DNA of 28,549 nt from Saccoglossus kowalevskii (GCF_000003605.2 NW_003140814.1:98296-126844), one strand, 5' to 3'. Shown: positions 18,871-28,549, counted from the first letter of the stretch. Notes: generated by a model from the letters alone, not told the origin. A program made the numbers and translations.

Positions 18871-21800
18871 CTGTGAAATATCAACCTATATAATCTTAAC
18901 TGATCTAGGATCAAATTATTTACGCAAAACAAAACTTAATCTGTACAACCTTCATGGACTTGTTGACAGTATGTGACAATGTACATGTTGAGATCATAAA
19001 ACTGCCTAAGCTTTCTAAAATGATTTCATATCATCATCATATTTGCAGAATGTGTACAAAATAAGTTTCTCTCACCTGTAGCATTTTCTCAGATCTTTTC
19101 AGACTTTGCTCAACGGCTGTTTGTATTATTTCTTCTTGTTGCAGGCGTAATGATTCATACCGAAGTTTTTCTTCAAGTAATGATTCTTCTGATGCCAATC
19201 TGCAAAGTTATCAAACAAGAAATGAAAAATAACTTTTTACAATTTTTTGAAACAGCATTATTCATCACATTATGTTCAAATGACATAAACGTTGTCCCTT
19301 ATTGGTTACACAGCCCCAGCCAATCAGGGAAGACCATGTCTGTTTACTGAATTAGCTAAAGTGACATGAATGTCTCTAATTAGCTACTCAATCTTAATAC
19401 CAATCAACTGAGAAAGAGCTATCAAGGCTGTCCCTAATTGGCTACCAAAACCCTCAACACCTACCAGTCAGAGAAAATCTTGCCTGTTTACTGAGTGAGT
19501 TAGAAGTGACTTAGAAGAGTGTCCCTAATTGGCTATTCAACCCTCAACACCTACTAATCAGAGAAAACCTTGCCTGTTTACTGTGTAAGTTAAAAGTGAC
19601 TTTGAAGAGTGTCCCTAATTGGCTATTCAACCCCAACACCTACCAATCAGAGAAAACCTTGCCTGTTTACTGTGTAAGTTAGAAGTGACTTAGAAGAGTG
19701 TCCCTAATTGGCTATTCAACCCCAACACCTACCAATCAGAGAAAACCTTGCCTGTTTATTGAGTGAGTTAAAAGTGACTTAGAAGAGTGTCCCTAATTGG
19801 CTATTCAACCCCAACACCTACCAATCAGAGAAAACCTTGCCTGTTTATTGAGTGAGTTAAAAGTGACTTAGAAGAGTGTCCCTAATTGGCTACCAAACCC
19901 TAACATCAACTTATCAGGTGCAATGTTGTGAGGAGGAAACGATATGTCATAGCGAATCCTAACACCCACCAATCAGGTGTTGCATTTTATACTTTACAAT
20001 GATGTAATCATAAATTTTACCATGCGTTCTGTTCAGCTGTATCAAAGTTTTTGATACAAGAACATCAAATCAACAAACCTTAGCTGTTTTGCATCTTGTA
20101 GCATTTTCCTATACTCTTCTAGTGCTGGATCACTTTCATTGCCGGATGTCATGCCATCACTACTTATATGTCCCCCTGTAATATGTGAAACTCTTATATC
20201 AGTATTTTATATCATTTAAATGTATCAATATCGCATCTATCTACCAAACACGCGCAAATAGAAGACACTGACTTGAGAGAGGTGTTTTTGATCCTAAAGA
20301 AAGTTGTAGATTAGAAAACAATATTATTGTCACGATACATTTTTTTGAAACCTGATCTTTCCTGAAATTAATAAGATTAATTGCATAAAAATATGAAAAA
20401 TGAATTTCCTGAATAATATACACAAATATAATCTAGTAAAAAATAGTATTATAATTGTAATAGTTTTAATCAGTTTTGTATGTAATATTTGTATATTTTA
20501 GTTGTGAGTATACGAATTGAACTGAAATTAAAGTTGTCATCTGAACTGTGTATGTGCATATTCTATTTTATTCTGTCTTCAGGTTGGTCATGGTGTATAA
20601 CTACGCAGTTCATTAAAATGCAATATGGCTGTAAAAATAAAAGAACCTCAGTCATAATTCGTAATTACAAAAAGCTTGGCACTATAACCAAGCCTGACAC
20701 TTAAGGTGGAGATGCAGTTTATTTGGCTTGCTTTTTAATTGAGTTATTAGACAATGAAGATGGTATTATATATCCAACATGTTATATATTTTCTGAAAAG
20801 TTATTATACAAACTTTGCAAAACTTGTCTTTGTTTTAAATATCCAGAATGCGTTTTTGATTGGGCAAAAGTGGTTTAAAAAAATTAGCTTAAAAACTTCA
20901 AGCCCGTTTGTAGTTAAAATTACATCACTGGATACCTTGATATACTACTAATTCAAATGCGTCCACTCATCTCTCTAACGACTTTCAAAGTCGCACAGCA
21001 TGACCTCAAAGTTCACTGCTTTCTATTTTTGCATAATTTATATATCTATATTAATTGCGGACTTGTTATTTTTGTTCCACTCGCCATAATAAACTGTCCG
21101 GACGCATTTTGATGAGGGAGCACCTTGTCAATAATATGTGAAAATTTCAAGACAAATGGTCAAAGCGTCTATCGGCTATTTTAATTTAAAACCCAAGAAT
21201 TCACCAAAAATAGAAGACGAGAAAAAGGCTAAGGTTTTGTCACTGTTTTTGCATTACTGGCATGAATATATTAAAATGTGTACATTCAAACCAGAGTTAG
21301 TGACCATATATACAAACTTAGCATAATTTGAGTTTCAAAACTCAAATAATTGTGGTTTTGTTGCAATAGTACTGTCTCATTATTTCACATAAACAAATAT
21401 TCCAACATCCATATAAAGACCACCTATCTATGAAAAATATTTTAAGGATGTAGTGATTACAAGTTTTTTTGGAACATGTTAATCAAAATGAACTTTTTAT
21501 ATTTCATAGAATCCACAGGTACATCTTATTACTAATATTTCAGAGTTTTATTATAAATTATAAATACTTAAAATGGTCAAACTTAACAACCTGCATTGTT
21601 GTGATGACTGAATTTTGCACATTCCCATGTATATTAAATAATTAATAAATCATACAGTCCAGTATGCATAGTTTTAGAACATCTTTAAATGCTTACATAT
21701 CATCTACAATTTACTGGGTGTCAACACATTAGTCAGAAATGATTCCATGACATTTTTTGACCATTTTAAAAAAATATTAACACAGCAACTCCACTATTCA

Positions 21801-24800
21801 ACTATTGATATGCAAGTTAGTGTGTATTTTTGTTTTAATTTTGACAAACAGTCATTTTTGTTAAATTCACACGTTTTGAAGAATTCTCTATCTATAAATT
21901 TTCTGGTGAAAATGCAAAATTATAAATTTAAAAGAAAAAAAAAAGTTATCCAAAATCCTTGAGACTTTTATGTTTCATTCTATATTTTTCAATAAAAAAA
22001 AAATAGTGATATCCCTTTTCACAGTACTCATATGAATCACAAAGGATTTATTATTTTTTTAGCAGTCACTTCACTTCACATGGCATGAAGGTTGTATCTA
22101 ACATAACATCAATTTTGAATAACTGTGAATAATGAGCTTTCACGAAATATGTATTTTGAGGTGATTTAAAACAATTATATGAAAATAATTAGGGTGAATA
22201 ATTTTATTTTTGGTGGTCGCTGTAAACAGGTTTAACTGCACCACCTAAAATTTGAATCCAAATTCTTAAAACACACTATAAAATAAAGCACCACTACAAT
22301 GATATTAATATTACCTAACCAGTACTTACTTGCATAACGCTTATACGGTTTTGGGGCTTTCTCTCTTTCTTCAGAATTCATCAGTATTTTCAACTGTTGT
22401 AAAAGTACTGCTTCTAAATCTCCACTGACATTTTCCTGTGATTGACTAATTCTTAACAACCCATCCATATTGTCTGGATTATATAAGTCCCCTTGGCTGA
22501 GACTCCTATCAATGGATGGTCTACTTAGGCTTCTCTCAAGTTCAATTTCATCTTCTATTTGTCTCTTCTCTGCATTCACTTCCATTTCAAGTTGTTCTAG
22601 CTCCGTCATTGGACTTGGTGCTGACCAATCACTGATTGGCTTTGCACTCATTGGTGTATTAGAAATGTTACTGTAAGGCAGTCTGGTTAGCTGATTGGTG
22701 GAATTCACTGGCACAGGTGTGGTTGGAAGATGATTGATGGGTGATGGATACTGCGGATTTGTTGAAACAGATGATGTGTGTGGCCTATATTGATTAGACA
22801 TCATTCCCATACTATTTGATAACGGTATCAACGTCCTAGGATGCATATGATTCACATGGCTTTGTGGAACAAGTGGCGAGGTATTATGTAAATTATTACT
22901 ATTTACTGTTGGGTACACATACCCTGGGTTTATGATGTGAGAAGGCGATGCATGAACCGACTGAACTGGACTGTACATTCCATACTTTGCCATGTGTTCT
23001 GGCGTTATACTGTTGACGTGTACTGGCTGTGCGCGATACACACCATCAACGCCAACACTGCAAGTCAATAACTGGTCTGATTCGGGTAGTTTTAAATATA
23101 TTGGTTGCATGATAGGAGCTTGTTGCTGCGATAATAATGAACTGTTTATTGTAGCTGGTTTTGGACCATTCAACATGCCCTCCACATCATCACTATTGCC
23201 ATAGATACCAAACGTTTCCTTAGTGGTGTCCATTTCACCTAATTTATCTTGTTGATATGGTAGCAATTTGTTTTCATGTTCTCGGTATAATTTTTTATCA
23301 CCACTATCATCTGCTGCAGTCCTATATGAATTGTTACTGTGTATCCACCCATCACTGTGTCTCCTTCCTTCATTGATACTCACATGACGAGGACCAAAAT
23401 CACTATAGCGACGATTTTTCATCTTCTCCTTTTTTTCTTTAATTCTTTTTTTTAATGTAGATTTTCGTTGATATGAGTTATTCCTCGGACTATAATGCTG
23501 CTCACTGTACGTCCTTGAAGTATTGTCAAATTGATCACCCTCATCATCATATTTCTCATCGTTAAAATCATGATTATCATGAGTTCTATCAGTTTCCTTA
23601 TTGCCCGTTCCCTGTCCAGCATTGTCATCATCTTCACTCTTCCTACGATTATTGTTGCCAGTTTTGTCTTGATCTGTATCACTATCGTCTCCAAGTTCAA
23701 TGTCATCAAATCCTTCTAGATAATTAGTCTGCCACTGAAAGATCTTTAATAACTCCTTGGGACTCATAGTATCATTGAAATTGAATAAATGCTTCAGAAG
23801 CAAACACCTAGTCAGTAAACAAGACATAATTTATTGATATTATTAAACATATTCCTTTCATAGTGTATCAGAAAAATAGCAAAGTTTTGTAGCTTTGAAC
23901 ATTTCATCAGGATCTTAAAGACAGTCACAGTGACTTTCACTGGGGCCCTAGGGAGTCATAATGACTTTCACTGAAGTCCTAGGAAGTTACAATGAATTTT
24001 AGTAGAATCCTAGGGAGTCATAGTGACTTTCACTTGGGTTCTGGGGAGTCACAATGATTTTTACTGAAGTCCTAAGGAGTTACACTGATTTTCACTGACG
24101 TCCTAGAATGTCACAGTGACTTTTCAATTTCACAATTGCTGCCAAATTACCGAATCGTAATAACTGAAAGTACCGAAAATAAAATAGTTTTAACGCAGAA
24201 GAGCTCGTTCTTAGTTTCTGAGCATTGAGGCCGTCAAGGTATTGGTGTAATATTTTGTATTTCAATTTCTTTCTTAATTTATGATCAATGTTTTCAGAAA
24301 GAAAAAAACCTAGTAAACATTCAGAAATCTTTCATACTCATGAATTTGTCTAAAATAATGCTCTGATGACTTCCTGATGACATTGTTAGATGCAGATATC
24401 ATATATGACTTATCAGCACTACATAGTTCATAGTTATGTGGAACATATTCTCTCTCGGGATTGTAAAGATGATAGAATGCCTATATGACAAATTGCAAAT
24501 AAGAGATAGTTATGAGAATATCTGGTCTATGGCAAATTTTTTTATTTATACTTAGCATAAAACCTTACCCACAATACTATATATTTGGGGGGGGGGTACA
24601 TTTTCACCGCTCACAATTACTTCAAAGTTGAGTTTGTGCTGATAACTCAACTATAGCTGTTATCACCGCCTCTTCAACCGGCGTTCACAACTCACAGAGA
24701 GCCCATAGAAATAATAGTACAGTGGTGTGCGTCTTAGGAGCGTAGAACGTTCTGTGATGTAGCTCCGTCCCCCCAAGAATAGTAGACAATGATTTGTCTT

Positions 24801-26726
24801 TAATAAGTCAAAATAGTTTTTTCGAGTATTGGCTTTTTATCGAATGTCTTTATGTATAATATATTGGTATTTGAGTATAATATCCTGTTATGCCTTTTCC
24901 TGAATAAAAAACTGAAACAAGTCCCACAAGGTCTACAATAATGAAAAGTCCCATGATTGTATTACATGTGTTGTCATTCACGTACATGTTGAGTAACTAC
25001 TGGTGTATTCCAATAGTTTGATGATTTAACTTGTGGCTGAACATAAACAAGCTTAGGGGAGAGTAAGAAATCAAACAGGTGGTTTACCGCAGTCATCACC
25101 GTGGCTTTCTGGAGAAGAGTGATCGCAAAAGCTGCAGGTGACTTACCTATGTATCAACAGTCTAGCCTGTGTTCGAACTTTCATATCGGAAATCAACAAA
25201 ATGGATTCCTTCAAACGACGCAGGTCATCAATACTCGGTGGTGGATGATGAGATAAAAACTTGCTACTTTCTTTTCTCCATTCCATTGTTAATAAGTAAG
25301 GATGTTTACTATGTTTGCGTGAAGATGAAACAAAAAAATCCTTATGTTCTAGTAACTGGGACGGTAAAAACGTCAATGTTTTTCTGTACCATTGCAGACA
25401 CTGGAGGAAATAAAGTGAGAACATAGAATTTGTCATGGTTACAAGATCTTACTGAATAGAGAACTGATGATACTATAGAATGTTCATGCTCCATCCCAAA
25501 AATCATTGCTATGACAACCACAGTAACCAAGGGATACTGAAATTCATATTTAGTATATACTCCCCATCAATAGATATAAGGCAGAAATAGCTACAAAGAT
25601 CTTGTCGAGAGAGTCACATGACTTATTTTTGCCAATCCAATAGTCATCACATCACGTTAATTATTAGCATCTAAGGTAAATTACAAGAATCAGTAACTTA
25701 CCTTCTGTAAAATGAGGTAGAAGATAAAGATATGGTGTAAGACTTTATGTCTTCTATGGATGGCCTCTTTGAACTGTTGTAGTAAATTTGTGAAGTTTTT
25801 AGACGAGGACAGAATGACTGGAATGTTATAGTGATCTTTAATAACCATGTCATCAGCTTGCTGCAGTAAGCACTCAGAATGTTGGATAACTTCCTGTGGT
25901 GAAGCAAAACAAAACGTAACTATTTAGTTGTGCGAGCACATAGGCACTCAGAATGTTGGATAACTTCCTGTGGTGAAGCAAAACAAAACGTAACTATTTA
26001 GTTGTGTGAGCACATAGGCACTCAGAATGTTGGATAACTTCTTGTAGTGAAGCAAAACAAAATTATTTAGTTATGTGCCTACAACACAACTAACTAATCT
26101 ACACGTATGAAGTACACACAGTTACAGTGGTATCATAAGTATTAAAAATAGTTGTCTTATAAATTCAAAAAGAAAAGACCTGAAGGCTGATACAGAAAAC
26201 AACTCATGTAATTTGGTGACTTGATGATAATAACACAATTAGAATTGAATCAATGGAAATAATCGTAATATTGAACTACTGACAAAAAACTTCTGATATA
26301 TTTCAAATATTATGCAAATTTATTATACTGTAAAACCATTTATTTCGCTATTTGGTTGTTTTAAGCAAATTCACTGGGATTTAAGTTCACAAACTTGGCA
26401 GAGAAACAAACGATTCTATTGTTAATTTAAATTAGATTTAAATTTGCAAATTTCACTTATCAACAAAAATAGCTAAATTAAAAATGATGAATAATTAATG
26501 CATTTACAGTAATACCGGTATACATATTATTTACCTATACCAATTGCTTCAAACAAAATTTACCAACAATACAAGTTTACTGTCACTGACAGTGCCTTAC
26601 CTTGGATGTGGTTAAAAACCCTGTTTCAAAATGATTTTTTATAATTTCAGCTCTGCTTAAACAGTCTGGGATTTCAGTATTATGCCTTAAATAAACCATT
26701 CCTTTATTATTGATCCAATCAATTAG
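18283..26726 (-). CDS. Spectrin-repeat and coiled-coil protein, last eight exons (5' partial)
   Basis: Exons 26601-26726, 25702-25893, 25147-25400, 24338-24418, 22330-23807, 20079-20175, 19076-19199 and 18283-18870 join in phase to 2940 nt (979 aa plus TGA). Residues 1-106 form most of a spectrin-type repeat: LIDWINNKGMVYLRHNTEI, then CLSRAEIIKNHFETG, then HSECLLQQADDMVIKDH. Residues 107-250 look like a second repeat (CLQWYRKTLTFLP, ARLLIHSADKSYMIS). Residues 252-266 are acidic; about 300-340 are Lys/Arg-rich; the following stretch is a Pro/Ser/Asn/His-rich disordered region. Residues 630-660 and 711-815 are charged coiled coil (EEYRKMLQDAKQL, SLLEEKLRYESLRLQQEEII). The W.NKG..YL pattern resembles repeats in Trio/kalirin, MCF2L, SESTD1 and CCDC141, so a cytoskeletal or scaffold role is inferred. 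I cannot name an orthologue. 5' exons lie beyond the right edge. Confidence 0.8.
19076..19199 (-). CDS. Spectrin/coiled-coil gene, exon
   Basis: Acceptor AACTTTGCAG before 19199 and donor CTACAG|GTGAGAG after 19076. It encodes LASEESLLEEKLRYESLRLQ and QEEIIQTAVEQSLKRSEKML, a regular heptad pattern. Phase 2 in, phase 0 out. Confidence 0.88.
19200..20078 (-). other. Intron carrying an 89-bp minisatellite
   Basis: A GT..AG intron of 879 bp. Most of it is occupied by the tandem array at 19290-19960. Confidence 0.85.
19290..19960. repeat. 89-bp tandem minisatellite, ~7 copies
   Basis: GTCCCTAATTGGCTA recurs at 19430, 19521, 19611, 19700, 19789 and 19878, with older shortened copies at 19293 and 19371. 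Each unit also holds ACCAATCAGAGAAAACCTTG and TGCCTGTTTACTG. The central copies are nearly identical; the edge copies are diverged. Confidence 0.95.
20079..20175 (-). CDS. Spectrin/coiled-coil gene, exon
   Basis: Acceptor CACATATTACAG before 20175 and donor CTAAG|GTTTGT after 20079. It encodes GHISSDGMTSGNESDPALEE and YRKMLQDAKQL. Phase 1 in, phase 2 out, matching both neighbours. Confidence 0.87.
20176..22329 (-). other. Intron, 2.15 kb
   Basis: Begins GTAAGT and ends with CACATATTACAG on the minus strand. It holds a small hairpin at 20672-20691 (GCTTGG / CCAAGC) and a possible short inverted-repeat element at 20955-21109. Several 60-70 codon open frames on the plus strand are not supported. 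Confidence 0.75.
20955..21109. mobile_element. Possible short MITE (10-bp inverted ends)
   Basis: AAATGCGTCC at 20955-20964 and its exact reverse complement GGACGCATTT at 21100-21109 bound a 155-bp AT-rich stretch. No target duplication or second copy was seen, so this is tentative. Confidence 0.35.
22330..23807 (-). CDS. Spectrin/coiled-coil gene, large disordered exon
   Basis: Acceptor TTTACTGACTAG before 23807 and donor TATGCAA|GTAAGT after 22330. 492 codons are open without interruption. It starts CLLLKHLFNFNDTMSPKELL (end of a helical repeat), then an acidic patch, Asn/Asp-rich repeats (GNNNRRKSEDDDN), a Lys/Arg cluster (LKKRIKEKKEKMKNRR), a Pro/Ser/His/Asn-rich middle (YSPVQSVHASPSHIINPGY), and a coiled coil (ELEQLEMEVNAEKRQIEDEI). 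The open frame runs past both splice sites, so ORF ends are not exon ends. Confidence 0.92.
23922..24122. repeat. 31-bp tandem repeat, ~6.5 copies
   Basis: Diverged units of the form AGTCACAGTGACTTTCACTG followed by AAGTCCTAGGG. They lie in the intron between exons 23807 and 24338. Confidence 0.9.
24338..24418 (-). CDS. Spectrin/coiled-coil gene, small exon
   Basis: The donor CATGA|GTATGA follows 24338. The acceptor ACTATGTAG before 24418 has a weak pyrimidine tract but gives correct phases (2 in, 2 out). The product SADKSYMISASNNVIRKSSE aligns in position with the QADDMVIKDHYNIPVILSS helix of the preceding repeat. A stronger-looking acceptor (TTTGTCATATAG, exon from 24480) would add AFYHLYNPEREYVPHNYELC in the same frame but does not fit the phase of the exon at 25147. 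Confidence 0.6.
24419..25146 (-). other. Intron
   Basis: Begins GTAAGTCACC on the minus strand. It contains a run of ten or so G at about 24589-24597. I searched it for a further small exon and found none that keeps the frame. Confidence 0.6.
25147..25400 (-). CDS. Spectrin/coiled-coil gene, exon
   Basis: Acceptor TTATTTCCTCCAG before 25400 and consensus donor CATAG|GTAAGT after 25147. It encodes CLQWYRKTLTFLPSQLLEHK and later SIDDLRRLKESILLISDMKV. The other two frames contain stops. Phase 0 in, phase 2 out. Confidence 0.8.
25702..25893 (-). CDS. Spectrin/coiled-coil gene, exon
   Basis: Acceptor GCTTCACCACAG before 25893 and donor CAGAAG|GTAAGTT after 25702. 64 codons: EVIQHSECLLQQADDMVIKD, then FTNLLQQFKEAIHRRHKVLH. 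The ATG-led frame over this region is a shadow in another phase. The first 27 bases and the acceptor are part of a 74-bp tandem triplication. Confidence 0.86.
25871..26080. repeat. 74-bp tandem triplication spanning a splice acceptor
   Basis: CACTCAGAATGTTGGATAAC recurs at 25871, 25945 and 26019 (period 74). The first two copies are nearly identical; the third has several changes and a small deletion. Each copy includes the reverse complement of an acceptor and of the first codons of the exon at 25702-25893. Confidence 0.95.
26326..26511. mobile_element. MITE-like element, TACTGTAAAA...TTTACAGTA ends
   Basis: Left TACTGTAAAACCATTTATTT then CGCTATTTG; right AAATAGCTAAATT ... GCATTTACAGTA. These are imperfect inverted ends over 186 bp. 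It shares the CACTGGGATTTAA motif with the element at 2362. It lies in an intron of the spectrin-like gene. Confidence 0.65.
26601..26726 (-). CDS. Spectrin/coiled-coil gene, first visible exon
   Basis: Acceptor TTCTTATTTTCAG before 26726 and donor CATCCAAG|GTAAGG after 26601. 42 codons, phase 0 to 0: LIDWINNKGMVYLRHNTEIP, then CLSRAEIIKNHFETG. An open frame continues upstream to an ATG at 26862-26864. I treat that as intron because of the good acceptor and because the exon starts mid-helix, but a start there cannot be excluded. Confidence 0.8.
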
Positions 26727-26906
26727 CTGAAAATAAGAACAAACATTCACTACTGATTTTGGTCTCTTAATAACAATGCCAACTGTATGGTCCCCATGAC
26801 GACTAGCCTTGAAGAAAGCAACAACCAAAGATACCTTGTTAAAAGTGGCGGTCAATTCTGACATTTGTTTTAAATATATTCAGATTTATCTCACGTATAA
26901 ATTTAA

Positions 26907-27903
26907 CCCTTTCATTACCAGATTATTATGGAGTGCTGTGTACCTGTATTATTACTGAAAATGTCAATGACGTAATGATTTTATTTTAAGTATTATTCAA
27001 TATAATTGAAAGAATTTACATTAAATTATATTGATATTTACTTTTAATTATGAACCTCACTGTCTCACTGCAAATTTCTGTTCTTCAAATGCACCTCTTT
27101 TCATCAAAAATTCACAAAGTAGTCCTGTTTATAGTCTGCACTTTTCATCATAAATTCACAAAGTAGTCCTGTTTATAGTCTGCACTTTTCATCAAAAATT
27201 CACAAAGTAGTCCTGTTTATAGTCTGCACTTTTTTTCAGTAGATTGGAACAAAAATAGCCAATTTTTTTTTTTTTTTTTTAGTAAAAACTTAAAATTAAC
27301 TCTAATTTCTGTCTGTCCAGAAATATTTAAGAATATTAGAAGTGCAGACAAAATGTTGGCGAGAAAGTCTGGTGGTGAAAAAGTCTATGGTACTCCCAGG
27401 GTTCAGTTGTCATTTATTAAACTTGAATTCCCACTAGAAAATATGTAAAACTTCACTGCTGGAACAAGCTGAAAACAAAAATGAGTTAAATAATGCTGTT
27501 TAATAGCCATAAAAAAAAAATATGAGAGACTAAAAAAAGATATCCTGCTCTTATTTTTCCCGCATATTTCATTTTGTGAGTAGTGGAGGGTCTCATTTTT
27601 ACAACCCTAGTTTATTTTAGTAGGACCCAGCCTTTTTTCATTTGTATTCTACAGTTAATTTCTCATTATCTATCCACAATCTCAACATTTGAGTGTTTAT
27701 GTTGGTCAAAGGACTGTACATTTGAAGAACAGAAATTTGCAGTGAGACAGTGAGGTTTATAATTTAAAGAAAATATCAATATAATTTAATGTAAATTCTT
27801 TCAATTATATTGAATAATACATAAATTAAAATCATTACGTCATTGACATTTTCAGTAATAATACAGGTACACAGCACTCCATAATAATCTGGTTATGGCA
27901 AGG
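26907..27903. mobile_element. ~1-kb foldback element with 188-bp inverted arms
   Basis: The left arm 26907-27094 (CCCTTTCATTACCAGATTAT ... CTGTTCTTCAAATG) and the right arm 27716-27903 are reverse complements over about 188 bp with few mismatches. The interior has a 3-copy 44-bp array and no open frame. A TTAA at 26903-26906 directly before CCCTTT is reminiscent of piggyBac-type ends, but no TTAA follows the right arm, so the superfamily is open. Confidence 0.85.
27098..27229. repeat. 44-bp tandem repeat, 3 copies
   Basis: TTTTCATCAAAAATTCACAA then AGTAGTCCTGTTTATAGTCT, repeated at 27098, 27142 and 27186 almost without change, inside the foldback element. Confidence 0.95.
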
Positions 27904-28549
27904 TGTGAAATACTGGAAGACGTTAATATGCAAATTAGGTAATTAACATATGTAGATTAATTCCAAAGTAGTGTTAGACATTCAACTGCACAAACAGTAT
28001 GCATGTACCAAGATTTAAACCCATTCGAGCAAAACTGTTATTAGAATATCAACAAAACATTAATTTTTATGGAAATTATCTAATATGTATAGATTTGTAC
28101 CAAAACTTATCGTCTGTGACTTAAATTGAATCCCAATCCACCCAGTGGTTGAGTTACTGGTGGAACAAGATTTGACACACATCCACCAACACATGGAAAA
28201 ATCGGTACTACCTTGACACCTTATTTGTATTTGCACATATTACCCAAAAGGTGAAAATCTAACAGAAATTCAGCATTATATTTCAATGTAATAGATATAA
28301 TAACACTAGGTATCAGTAATATAATCATCCCTATGACTTCTGCACACAGGAAACATTGTAATTTTTTCTCCAATTTTAGCATATAAGATTTCAATATATC
28401 GTATAGCCACTTAGTATGAAACAAACAGACACATTATATAGCATGCATGGATTGGCATGTTTCTTTTCTGTAGTGCAAGTATAGAAGCCATGTTACAAAC
28501 AGTCTACATATATAACACCTGACAGCTAGTTTAAGTTTGTATGCTTTTT
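27904..28549. other. Intron or upstream sequence, no recognised feature
   Basis: AT-rich sequence to the right edge. No exon of the minus-strand gene was recognised here. The open frame at 28221-28424 has no flanking splice pair in register. Confidence 0.4.

Noticed and set aside
21138-21326. 62-codon plus-strand frame, Lys-rich
   Set aside because: It is intronic to the minus-strand gene, with no splice or regulatory support. Composition follows the AT bias.
23452-23709. Open frames on both strands, 62-85 codons (Met/Ile-rich)
   Set aside because: Shadows of the large coding exon at 22330-23807 in other frames.
26727-26864. Upstream ATG extension (MSELTATFNK...) as the N-terminus of the spectrin-like gene
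   Set aside because: A good acceptor at 26727 and the mid-helix start of the next exon favour intron read-through. Not fully excluded.

Overview
This is AT-rich eukaryotic genomic DNA. It has short exons with GT..AG borders, long introns, many tandem minisatellites and several short non-autonomous transposon-like elements. There is no operon structure or bacterial gene organisation. An invertebrate animal, probably marine, fits best. The spectrin-repeat gene and the rolling-circle-type element built on a ~157-bp tandem core (like the 'pearl'/Helentron elements known from molluscs) point that way, but I cannot name the species.

Three protein-coding loci can be supported by splicing in phase. 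(1) Minus strand, 26726 down to 18283: the last eight exons of a gene encoding spectrin-type three-helix repeats, a long low-complexity polar region and a charged coiled-coil C-terminus. The visible part is 979 aa, all junctions are in phase and it ends at a real stop. The 5' end lies beyond the right edge. (2) Plus strand, 6284 to 11390: a five-exon gene with start and stop, 328 aa, with no family I recognise. (3) Minus strand, 2869 down to 354: two consecutive internal exons (137 aa) of a spectrin-like protein that continues past the left edge. The end of (3) would join the first exon of (1) in phase and within one spectrin helix. This suggests that (1) and (3) are tandem copies of one gene family, or that exons have been rearranged or misassembled.

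Much of the remaining sequence is repetitive: 28-bp arrays (1-270 and 1175-1480), a Helentron/pearl-like element with a 157-bp core (3304-4674) plus two partial copies (12028-12370 and 14915-15358), an 82/79-bp array (4990-5600), a CA microsatellite, TACTGTA-ended MITE-like elements (2362, 10855, 14089, 26326), a four-copy dispersed repeat, an 89-bp intronic minisatellite (19290-19960), a 31-bp array (23922-24122), a 74-bp triplication that copies a splice acceptor (25871-26080), and a ~1-kb foldback element with 188-bp arms (26907-27903). A possible orphan RNA-recognition-motif exon lies at 13314-13402.

No CRISPR array, rRNA or tRNA was seen. All calls come from reading the sequence by eye; no similarity search was run.
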